Positions 1 to 5,535 of a stretch of DNA of 5,586 nucleotides are shown here, piece by piece. The notes below the pieces were generated by a model. That model saw nothing but the letters and a program-made list of their open reading frames with translations. It did no database searches and was not told where the DNA came from. Origin of the DNA: Clostridiaceae bacterium (lineage in GTDB: Bacteria; Bacillota; Clostridia; Oscillospirales; Acutalibacteraceae); NCBI GenBank assembly GCA_016295895.1, contig JAEDKI010000130.1, forward strand, positions 1 through 5,586. The letters are read 5' to 3'. How positions within the stretch are numbered: the first letter of the stretch is position 1; each line of letters opens with the position of its first letter. A program made the position numbers and the translations under genes.

Positions 1-21
1 AAATAAGAAAGGGATGATTTT

Positions 22-738
22 ATGGTTATAGCGGCAGTATTTGCCGGCGGCATCGGCAGCCGCATGGGCAATTCGGACACTCCGAAACAGTATCTTGAGC
101 TTGGCTCAAAGCCTGTAATTATTCACACAATTGAAAAATTCTTTGTTAATGACAGAATTGACGAGATTCTCGTTCTCTGCCCTCAGGCGTGGGTCGCTCA
201 CACTATCGACCTTATCAAAAAACACCTTCCCGACGGTAAAAAAATAAGCGTTATTCCCGGCGGTTCAACAAGAAACGGAACGCTTGAAAACGCCATTGCT
301 TATATTAACGAAAACTGCGAAACGGATGAAAACACCGTCATTGTTACCCACGACGCAGTCAGACCGTTCGTTACGCACAGAATAATCGAAGAAAATGTTG
401 AAGCGGCGATCAAATACGGCGCATGCGACACGGTTATCCCCGCAACCGACACAATCGTTGAAAGCGAAAGCGGAAAAATGATAACCTCAATCCCCGACAG
501 AAAAAAGATGTTTCAGGGTCAGACTCCGCAGTCATTCCGTCTGAAAGAGCTTGAAAGAGTGCTTTCGAGCCTCACGGAAAACGAAAAGGCAATTCTGACC
601 GACGCCTGCAAAATCTTTTCAATAAAGAACAAAGATGTTTATATGGTGGAGGGCGAGGTATTCAATATCAAAATCACCTATCCTTATGATATGAAGGTTG
701 CCCGCACCCTCCTGAAAGGCAAGGATTCCGATGATTAA
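22..738 (+). CDS. tarI: Ribitol-5-phosphate cytidylyltransferase (TarI, IspD-like family)
   Basis: Predicted to transfer CMP from CTP to D-ribitol 5-phosphate in the cytoplasm, giving CDP-ribitol for ribitol-phosphate polymers. The 238-residue length is normal for the IspD/TarI nucleotidyltransferase family. Visible motifs are the nucleotide-binding loop AGGIGSRM (8-15), PKQ (21-23), GGSTRN (80-85), HDAVRPF (110-116), ATDTI (141-145), QGQTPQSF (165-172), TDAC (193-196) and NIKITYPYD (215-223). The family also contains IspD of isoprenoid synthesis. TarI is preferred because HDAVRPFVTHRIIEEN and QGQTPQSF match remembered TarI sequences closely, and because tarJ follows directly. The ATG at 22 has an AAAGGG ribosome-binding site at 8-13, 8 nt upstream. 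The stop TAA lies inside the start region of tarJ, so the two are probably translationally coupled. The operon promoter is not in the window. Confidence 0.92.
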   Translation: MVIAAVFAGGIGSRMGNSDTPKQYLELGSKPVIIHTIEKFFVNDRIDEILVLCPQAWVAHTIDLIKKHLPDGKKISVIPGGSTRNGTLENAIAYINENCETDENTVIVTHDAVRPFVTHRIIEENVEAAIKYGACDTVIPATDTIVESESGKMITSIPDRKKMFQGQTPQSFRLKELERVLSSLTENEKAILTDACKIFSIKNKDVYMVEGEVFNIKITYPYDMKVARTLLKGKDSDD

Positions 739-1753
739 TGCAGTTTACAGACTAATTGCTCCCGGAATGATTGATGTTGCTTGCACCGAGCCTGATATCA
801 GAAACAGCGTCATTCTGCGCCCTGTTTACCTCTCAATCTGCAAAGCGGATCAGCGCTATTATCTCGGCAACAGAAGCCGTGAAGCGTTAAAAGCAAAGCT
901 CCCCATGGCTCTGATTCACGAGTGCGTTGCAAAGGTTGTTTTTGACCCGACAGGTAACTATAAGCCGGGCGAAATCGTTGTTCCCGTTCCGAACATTCCG
1001 ACAGAGCATGACGATGTTATAGCCGAAAACTATCTTCCGTCAAGTCATTTCTGCTCAAGCGGCTATGACGGATTCTTGAGAGATTATATCGACATGCCGC
1101 CTGACAGGCTCGTCAGAGTTCCGCAGGGGCTTAACCTCAAAATTGCTTCTTTTGCAGAGCTTATCAGCGTTGCCGTTCATGCAGTCAGCAGATTTGAAAG
1201 GTTTTCGCATTCAAGAAAGGATTCAATCGGCATATGGGGCGACGGAAATCTCGGATTCATCACCGCCCTGATTGTCAAGGCTCTTTATCCCGAAACGAAG
1301 CTTTATATTTTCGGAACCGTCTATGAAAAGCTGGCTTATTTTGCTTTTGCAGACGGAGTTTATCATGTTGACCACTCCCCCGAGGATTTGAAAATCGACC
1401 ACGCCTTTGAATGCGTCGGCGGTGAAGGCTCACGCTTTGCAATCGCTCAGATTATCAACATGATTAATCCCGAGGGAACGATTTCCTTAATGGGCGTGAG
1501 CGAAAGATTCGTTGATATCAACACAAGGCTTGTGCTTGAAAAGGGACTTCGTCTGTTCGGCTCAAGCCGCAGCGGAATTGACGATTTCAAACGCACAATG
1601 GAGTTGCTTGAACAGCACCCCAAAATCGCCGCCTATCTTGAAAACATCATCGGCGGAGTTGTTGAAATCAAGAGCCTTGCCGATGTTCACGCCGCTTTTG
1701 CGCAGGATATCAGCCGCCATTTCGGCAAGACCGTTCTCAAATGGGAGAAGTAA
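731..1753 (+). CDS. tarJ: Ribulose-5-phosphate reductase (TarJ, zinc-type medium-chain dehydrogenase)
   Basis: Predicted to reduce D-ribulose 5-phosphate to D-ribitol 5-phosphate with NADPH, supplying the substrate of TarI. The 340-residue protein is full length. The N-terminal catalytic domain has probable zinc ligands Cys37 (in LSICKADQRYY) and His63-Glu64 (in LIHE); Glu143 is a possible further ligand. The Rossmann domain carries GIWGDGNLGF (167-176), with the GDGNLG dinucleotide loop. The tail FGKTVLKW (331-338) is typical of TarJ. The Cys-rich structural zinc lobe of classical alcohol dehydrogenases is absent; the stretch VPNIPTEHDDVIAENY occupies that region, as I recall for TarJ. The start ATG at 731 overlaps the tarI stop by 8 nt and has AAGGA at 721-725. 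A general sorbitol/threonine dehydrogenase is the alternative, but sequence resemblance and pairing with tarI make it unlikely. Confidence 0.92.
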   Translation: MINAVYRLIAPGMIDVACTEPDIRNSVILRPVYLSICKADQRYYLGNRSREALKAKLPMALIHECVAKVVFDPTGNYKPGEIVVPVPNIPTEHDDVIAENYLPSSHFCSSGYDGFLRDYIDMPPDRLVRVPQGLNLKIASFAELISVAVHAVSRFERFSHSRKDSIGIWGDGNLGFITALIVKALYPETKLYIFGTVYEKLAYFAFADGVYHVDHSPEDLKIDHAFECVGGEGSRFAIAQIINMINPEGTISLMGVSERFVDINTRLVLEKGLRLFGSSRSGIDDFKRTMELLEQHPKIAAYLENIIGGVVEIKSLADVHAAFAQDISRHFGKTVLKWEK

Positions 1754-1772
1754 TATATAAGGATTATAATAT

Positions 1773-3074
1773 ATGGAAATATCTGTCGTTGTTCCCGCTT
1801 ATAACAGCGAAAATTTCATAGCCGAGACTCTAGACTGCCTGCTGAACCAGACTCTGAAAGATATTCAGATTATCGTTGTCAACGACGGTTCAACCGACGG
1901 CACGGGCGCAATTATTGACTCCTACGCCGCAAAGCACGCCAACATTCTGCCGCTTTATCAGGAAAATTCGGGAGTTTCTACCGCAAGGAACAACGGAATC
2001 GAGCACGCCGAGGGCAAATATATAATGTTCCTTGACAGCGACGATCTGCTCAGCAGAGACGCTCTTGAAAAAATCAGAGACGCCCTTGAACGGAATCAGG
2101 CAGACATTGCGATTTGCAGGATTGAACGCTTCGGCTACGGCGGCAGAGAAACCAACCCCATCGTTGATTCTCTTGCAAAAGAGCCTGTCATTGATTGCTT
2201 TGATAAGCGGCTTATCCGCAATTATCTTGTCGGCAACAAATGCTACCGAACGGATATGATAAAGGGCGGCAAGGTTCGTTTTCCCGCTCTCAGATACAGC
2301 GAAGACGGCGCATTTTTCATGCAGGTTCTCTTTGCCGCAAGGCCGAGAATCACGGGCGTTTACGGCGCCGTTATGAAATACAGAAGCCACTCCCCGAAAG
2401 AGGGACTTTCCGTCACTCAGCGTATCAGCCTTGACCTCGTCAAGGATTTTTCCGCCTCAATGGATATGATTTATTGCGCCGCTTTAAGCTCAATTGACGG
2501 CTATTGCAAAGACCCTGCCGATTATCTTCAGGAGCTTCTGCTCAAAAGCTGTTTTGCGATGATTAACGAATTCTACCGCATGGCTTGGAGCGCAGACGAT
2601 GAAACCCTTGCTTTTATCGGCAGAAAATACGGCGAATGGCAGTCAAAAATGACCGAGGATTCGCTGAAAAAATGCAGAGAAGCCGTTAAGGATATCGGAG
2701 AACCCGTTTTCAGCAAAAAAGAAATTGCAAATGCTCCGTTTATCAGCATTATTTCAAAATCCCCGTCTGATGAATTTGTTAAATCGCTTTACGCTCAATC
2801 CATGCCTTATTTTGAACTGATAACCTCGGATTCAAAGGTTGAACGGCGAGAAAATGTTGTTTTTCTGCCCGAAAAAGGCTTTAAAAAAGCCGCAAGATCT
2901 GCGGCAAAAGGGAAGCTCGTTATTTCTCTCGGCGGCAAAAAACCGCTTGACCGCAGGTTTTTGAAAATAGCCTCCCTGCTCAAACGCTCTCCGAAATTCG
3001 GAATTTTCCCCGATTTTCTCATAAAATTCGGAGCACTTCTGCTCCCTGAAATCAAATCACTGCTGAGCAAATAA
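1773..3074 (+). CDS. Family 2 glycosyltransferase with degenerate C-terminal GT-A-like extension
   Basis: Predicted inverting glycosyltransferase using a nucleotide sugar on the cytoplasmic face of the membrane. Acceptor and sugar cannot be read from the sequence. The N-terminal GT-A domain (about 1-125) shows ISVVVPAYNSE (3-13), the nucleotide-binding NDGSTDGT (37-44), SGVSTARNNGI (66-76) and the metal-binding DSDD (88-91). The SEDGAFF segment (176-182) supplies the likely catalytic-base acids Glu177-Asp178. Residues 220-310 look helical. Residues 323-408 resemble a second, shortened GT2 fold lacking the DXD motif. There is no obvious transmembrane helix; the last 25 residues are hydrophobic and basic and could contact membrane. 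The ATG at 1773 has AAGGA at 1759-1763. Being third in a tarI-tarJ operon suggests it decorates or builds the ribitol-phosphate polymer. It is shorter than staphylococcal TarS, so equating it with that enzyme is not justified. Confidence 0.88.
   Translation: MEISVVVPAYNSENFIAETLDCLLNQTLKDIQIIVVNDGSTDGTGAIIDSYAAKHANILPLYQENSGVSTARNNGIEHAEGKYIMFLDSDDLLSRDALEKIRDALERNQADIAICRIERFGYGGRETNPIVDSLAKEPVIDCFDKRLIRNYLVGNKCYRTDMIKGGKVRFPALRYSEDGAFFMQVLFAARPRITGVYGAVMKYRSHSPKEGLSVTQRISLDLVKDFSASMDMIYCAALSSIDGYCKDPADYLQELLLKSCFAMINEFYRMAWSADDETLAFIGRKYGEWQSKMTEDSLKKCREAVKDIGEPVFSKKEIANAPFISIISKSPSDEFVKSLYAQSMPYFELITSDSKVERRENVVFLPEKGFKKAARSAAKGKLVISLGGKKPLDRRFLKIASLLKRSPKFGIFPDFLIKFGALLLPEIKSLLSK
2739..2996 (+). 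other. Degenerate second GT-A-like segment within the GT2 protein
   Basis: Residues 323-408 of the GT2 protein parallel its own N-terminal domain. FISIISKSPSDEFVKSL lines up with EISVVVPAYNSENFIAETL, LYAQSMPYFELITSDS with LLNQTLKDIQIIVVNDGS, and KAARSAAKGKLVISLGGKKPL with STARNNGIEHAEGKYIMFLDSDDLL. The metal-binding DSDD is replaced by GGKK (387-390) and DGST is not retained, so this copy would be inactive. This comes from manual alignment only. The resemblance could reflect an ancient duplication, a binding module, or convergence of short hydrophobic strands. Confidence 0.5.
2883..2905 (-). terminator. Terminator-like hairpin on the antisense strand inside the GT2 gene
   Basis: Read on the minus strand, GCCGCA and TGCGGC form a perfect 6-bp GC-rich stem with a 5-nt GATCT loop (2905-2889), followed immediately by six T residues (2888-2883). 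This has the form of an intrinsic terminator. It points against the GT2 gene, so it could only act on antisense RNA, for example read-through from the convergent TagF-like gene. It may be a chance product of the Lys-Lys-Ala-Ala codons. Confidence 0.4.
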
Positions 3075-3083
3075 TTTTTACGG

Positions 3084-4226
3084 GTGTTTACCTTGAAAAA
3101 GTTTTTTTATTCGCTTTATGCCCTGTTTTTCAATCTCAGCCGCATATTTCCCGTTAAGAAGAACAGAATTGCTTTCGTTGCTCCTCATAACGGCGGAAGC
3201 GGCGATTCTTTGAGCGCCTTGCGCACCTATGTTGAAGAAAAGGGCGGCTTTGAAACCGTAACGATTTCAACGCAAGACTTAAGGCTCGACTTTTCGGGCG
3301 TTAAAGCATTTATAATATCCTGCCTCAAAGCGGCGGGATTTTTCACTTTGAAAGCAAAGGCACTTGCAACCTCAAAATATGTTTTTCTCAACGACAATTT
3401 CATGCCCATGGCATCTCTGAATTTCAGCACCGAGGCTGTTGTCACTCAGCTTTGGCACGCCGAGGGAGCGTTCAAAAAGTTCGGTTTATCCCTGCCGCTC
3501 AGCTCTGATATTGCTGAAAGAGAAAGAAAAAACGGTCAAAAGCTTTCATATGTCGTTTGTTCCTCAAAGAATATTGCGCCGGTATATGCTCAGGCGTTCG
3601 GCGTTGATGAAAGCAAGGTTCTTGCTCTCGGCGCACCGAGAATTGACTCCCTTGTGAAAAAAAGAGATATTTCCTCAATGCGTGAAAGCTTTGACTGCCT
3701 TCATCCCGAATGCAGGGGAAAAAAGCTTGTGCTTTACGCTCCGACCTTCCGTGACGACGCCAAAGCGGACTCAAGGCTCGTTGACAGAATTGATATTAAC
3801 GCCTTTAATAACGAGCTCGGCGGCGGATACGCTTTGCTGACAAAGCTTCATCCTCAGATTCACTCCGAGCGCACGGTTCCGGGCGTTGACGTCACGGGAA
3901 GCAATATAACTGAGCTTGCTCTGATATGCGATGTTCTTATAACGGATTATTCGTCGGTCTGCATGGACTTTGCCCTGCTATCAAAGCCCTGTATATTCTT
4001 TGCGTTTGACCTTGAAGAATATCAAAAAGAGCGTTCTTTCTATTATGACTATAAATCCTATGTTCCCGGCACGGTTGCCGAAAGCTTCGATGAGGTTATT
4101 GATGCGATAAAAAATCCCCGAAGCGACGAGGAAAAACTGCGCCGATTCAGGGAATTCAATTTTGACTTTATTGACAGCGACAATACACGCAGGGTGTTTG
4201 AAAGAATCATTTCATCCAATTCCTGA
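3084..4226 (+). CDS. CDP-glycerol/CDP-ribitol polyol-phosphate transferase, TagF/TarL-like (paralogue 1)
   Basis: Member of the CDP-glycerol:poly(glycerophosphate) glycerophosphotransferase family. It is predicted to transfer polyol-phosphate from a CDP donor to a membrane-linked acceptor at the inner face of the membrane. Motifs are WHAEGAFKKFG (124-134, catalytic-type His125), CSSKNIAPVYAQAFG (159-173), LGAPRIDSL (182-190), LYAPTFRD (217-224), KLHP (254-257, second conserved His256) and LITDYSSV (285-292). At 380 residues it is TagB/TarF-sized, without the long N-terminal region of full TagF. The basic, aromatic N-terminus (about 5-27) could be a membrane-surface anchor. Next to tarI-tarJ, CDP-ribitol is a reasonable donor, but glycerol cannot be excluded. 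The start is uncertain: GTG at 3084 has no clear ribosome-binding site. TTG at 3093 (377 residues) has GGTG 6 nt upstream and gives a natural MKKFF beginning. It overlaps the convergent gene by 20 nt. Confidence 0.88.
   Translation: MFTLKKFFYSLYALFFNLSRIFPVKKNRIAFVAPHNGGSGDSLSALRTYVEEKGGFETVTISTQDLRLDFSGVKAFIISCLKAAGFFTLKAKALATSKYVFLNDNFMPMASLNFSTEAVVTQLWHAEGAFKKFGLSLPLSSDIAERERKNGQKLSYVVCSSKNIAPVYAQAFGVDESKVLALGAPRIDSLVKKRDISSMRESFDCLHPECRGKKLVLYAPTFRDDAKADSRLVDRIDINAFNNELGGGYALLTKLHPQIHSERTVPGVDVTGSNITELALICDVLITDYSSVCMDFALLSKPCIFFAFDLEEYQKERSFYYDYKSYVPGTVAESFDEVIDAIKNPRSDEEKLRRFREFNFDFIDSDNTRRVFERIISSNS
4109..4132 (-). terminator. Intrinsic terminator for the minus-strand TagF-like gene, inside the plus-strand gene
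   Basis: On the minus strand TCCTCG (4132-4127) pairs with CGGGGA (4120-4115) as a 6-bp stem with one G-U pair and a 6-nt loop. Six T residues follow (4114-4109). It lies about 75-98 nt past the stop codon of the minus-strand gene and wholly inside the coding sequence of the convergent partner, where it encodes residues around Lys343-Asn344-Pro345. No better terminator is visible between the stop and this site. Found by eye; folding energy was not computed. Confidence 0.6.
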
Positions 4227-5325
4227 TAATCGCCGCCGCTCTTTTGGCGGCGTTGCCGTCACAAGCTGACATCTGCTCGTTTCTGAATTTTTCAATTTTG
4301 GAAACGGGCGGATTTTTTTCTGCATTTCTGACTTTGTCAATCAACATTTTGCCGCTTGTCACCATCTCGCCCGGCAAATCATCGGGGAAACTGAGATAAA
4401 AGCCTCTCTCATAATCCCGATAATCGGGGCAGTAGAACACCGTCGGCACGTCGAGCAGGCAGGCGTCATAGATAACCGAGGAATAATCGGTTATCAGAAC
4501 GCTGCACGCCGCAATCAGTTCAAGCGTTGACTGCTCCGAAAGGTCAATAATATTTTTATATTCGCCGCCGCAGAGCCTGTAATTCATTATCGGGTGCCGC
4601 CTGATGACAAACACCTCGTCATCGGCAAGCTCTGCGCTGAGCGACGCCCAATCGATTGCGGGGTCAAATTCAACATTGTTCCCGTCTTTTTCACGAAATG
4701 TCGGGCAGTAAAGATAGATTCGTTTTCCTTTTAGCTGAGGACATTTTTCAAGAATACTGTTTTTAAGCCCGTCTGCGCCTTTCAGTATTTTATCCGTTCT
4801 CGGCAGACCGATGGGCAGGCAAATATCCTCGCTGATTCCGAATGCGCCCGCATAGAATTTTCGGCAGCCCTCGCCCGTGACGGCAACGGCGGAATACTGC
4901 GAATGGGTGGCTCTCTCCTCGGCAGGCGTGAGCCTTGACGGGGCGTCAAGCCCGAATTTTTTGAACGCTCCGCAGGCGTGCCAGATCTGAAAAAGCTTCT
5001 GACCCTCTCTGAGCTTAACCGCCCTCATGTAGCGAACATAGTCGTCGGTCACGATAACACGGCTTGTCAGCAAATAATAATAGGCAAGCGGTTTCAGCTT
5101 GACAGAATGCGGAAGCATGTGAGCAAAAACAATCTTTTTGCCCTCGTAAGCGTCATAAACCGCCTTTGCATTGTCGAGCAGTTTGCCGTCGGCTCTTATC
5201 GTATAAAACAGAACAACATTCCGAAGCGGCAGGCGGCGGCAGAAAGCGCACCAAAGCCTGTTAAAAAATTCAAGAATCCGCCTGCGGGTTTTAACGCCTA
5301 TCAGTTTTTTTAGAATACTTTTCAT
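4207..5325 (-). CDS. CDP-glycerol/CDP-ribitol polyol-phosphate transferase, TagF/TarL-like (paralogue 2)
   Basis: Second member of the same transferase family, 372 residues, a single-domain TagB/TarF-sized enzyme. Motifs are WHACGAFKKFG (115-125, His116), GEGCRKFYAGAFG (151-163), IGLPRTDK (172-179), LYCPTFRE (205-212), RRHP (242-245, His244), STLELIAACSVLITDYSSV (266-284) and FPDDLPGE (313-320). The first 32 residues are basic and aromatic, with no signal peptide, consistent with cytoplasmic-face membrane contact. The reading frame opens upstream at a TTG (5364), but the ATG at 5325 has GGAG 6 nt upstream, so that start is preferred. The gene is monocistronic within the window, with its own promoter, and converges on paralogue 1. 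It may act at a different step (priming versus elongation) or use a different donor; the sequence does not decide this. Confidence 0.9.
   Translation of the reverse strand: MKSILKKLIGVKTRRRILEFFNRLWCAFCRRLPLRNVVLFYTIRADGKLLDNAKAVYDAYEGKKIVFAHMLPHSVKLKPLAYYYLLTSRVIVTDDYVRYMRAVKLREGQKLFQIWHACGAFKKFGLDAPSRLTPAEERATHSQYSAVAVTGEGCRKFYAGAFGISEDICLPIGLPRTDKILKGADGLKNSILEKCPQLKGKRIYLYCPTFREKDGNNVEFDPAIDWASLSAELADDEVFVIRRHPIMNYRLCGGEYKNIIDLSEQSTLELIAACSVLITDYSSVIYDACLLDVPTVFYCPDYRDYERGFYLSFPDDLPGEMVTSGKMLIDKVRNAEKNPPVSKIEKFRNEQMSACDGNAAKRAAAIIRNWMK
4231..4252. repeat. GC-rich inverted repeat just after the plus-operon stop
   Basis: CGCCGCC (4231-4237) and GGCGGCG (4246-4252) form a perfect 7-bp stem around an 8-nt loop, 4 nt after the TGA of the plus-strand gene. 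No T run follows on either strand, so it is not a complete intrinsic terminator. It could stabilise the 3' end of the plus mRNA, or simply reflect Ala-rich codons near the end of the minus-strand gene. Confidence 0.45.
4271..4319 (+). terminator. Intrinsic terminator of the tarI-tarJ-GT2-TagF-like operon
   Basis: The arms ATCTGCTCGTTTC (4271-4283) and GAAACGGGCGGAT (4301-4313) pair over 13 bp, including two G-U wobbles, around a 17-nt loop. The stem runs straight into seven T residues (4313-4319). It begins 45 nt after the plus-operon stop and lies entirely within the 3' coding part of the minus-strand gene. The two wobbles would become A-C mismatches in the opposite RNA, so the hairpin is stronger on the plus strand. 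The pairing was traced by eye. Confidence 0.75.
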
Positions 5326-5331
5326 GTTAAT

Positions 5332-5335
5332 CTCC
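5332..5335 (-). promoter_or_regulatory. Ribosome-binding site fixing the start of the minus-strand TagF-like gene
   Basis: The minus strand reads GGAG, then six bases (ATTAAC), then ATG at 5325. The in-frame TTG at 5362-5364 lacks a comparable site and sits about where transcription should begin, so the ATG is preferred. Confidence 0.8.
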
Positions 5336-5369
5336 GATTTTGAATAAAAGAACTGTTTTTTCAAAACCT

Positions 5370-5398
5370 ATTTTAATATAATCCGAGTCGGTTTACAA
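5370..5398 (-). promoter_or_regulatory. Candidate sigma-A-type promoter of the minus-strand TagF-like gene
   Basis: On the minus strand TTGTAA (5398-5393, 4 of 6 to the -35 consensus) and TAAAAT (5375-5370, 5 of 6 to the -10 consensus) are separated by 17 bp. Transcription would begin near 5363, giving a leader of roughly 38 nt that contains the GGAG site. A weaker alternative, TTGGCG with TATTGT, lies slightly upstream. Confidence 0.55.
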
Positions 5399-5428
5399 TA
5401 GCGAATTTATATTATCCCGCCAAAATAA

Positions 5429-5456
5429 CGGATTTCAAAAAAAATCCGGATTTTTT
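5429..5456 (+). terminator. Terminator-like hairpin upstream of the tRNA promoter
   Basis: CGGATTT (5429-5435) pairs with AAATCCG (5442-5448) as a 7-bp stem with a 6-nt loop, followed by GA and six T residues (5451-5456). On the plus strand it could shield the tRNA promoter from incoming transcription, although no plus-strand gene lies directly upstream. The same bases also form an A-tract/T-tract palindrome centred at ATCCGGAT (5444-5451), so it could instead be a bent-DNA or UP-element region. Confidence 0.4.
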
Positions 5457-5477
5457 GAAAAAATCTTCATAAAAATG

Positions 5478-5505
5478 TTGACTTTTTCATTCAATTGTGT
5501 ATAAT
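5478..5505 (+). promoter_or_regulatory. Strong promoter of tRNA-Gln
   Basis: TTGACT (5478-5483, 5 of 6 to consensus) and a perfect TATAAT (5500-5505) are 16 bp apart. The DNA just upstream has A/T runs at 5451-5475, like the UP elements of stable-RNA promoters. Transcription should start near 5512, leaving about 24 nt of leader before the mature tRNA 5' end at 5536. Confidence 0.8.
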
Positions 5506-5535
5506 ATATATCCGTAGCCCACATGCGAGTTACAT

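Noticed and set aside
22..738. Assignment of the first gene as IspD of the isoprenoid pathway
   Set aside because: The families are homologous, but the extended motifs and the directly overlapping tarJ fit TarI better. No IspF or other isoprenoid gene is present.
1765..1770. TATAAT just before the GT2 start codon
   Set aside because: It lies 3 nt before the ATG, which leaves no room for a leader, and no -35 box was seen at suitable spacing. It is simply the AT-rich gap between operon genes.
1890..2390. 166-residue open frame on the minus strand within the GT2 gene
   Set aside because: It is fully antisense to the GT2 catalytic domain, whose motifs are intact. It shows no recognisable motif, and I found no convincing ribosome-binding site.
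3030..3045. Perfect hairpin GGAGCA/TGCTCC with a CTTC loop near the end of the GT2 gene
   Set aside because: No T run follows on the plus strand, and only a short T-rich stretch follows on the minus strand. It is in coding sequence for Gly-Ala-Leu-Leu-Leu-Pro, so chance is likely.
4934..4962. Hairpin CTTGACG/CGTCAAG with a later T6 run on the plus strand inside the minus-strand gene
   Set aside because: The T run begins 6 nt after the stem and the loop is only 3 nt, so it is a poor intrinsic terminator. No plus-strand transcript is expected there once 4271-4319 acts.
4978..5313. 111-residue open frame on the plus strand antisense to the second TagF-like gene
   Set aside because: It is a shadow of a gene with clear family motifs on the other strand; its own translation shows no recognisable domain.
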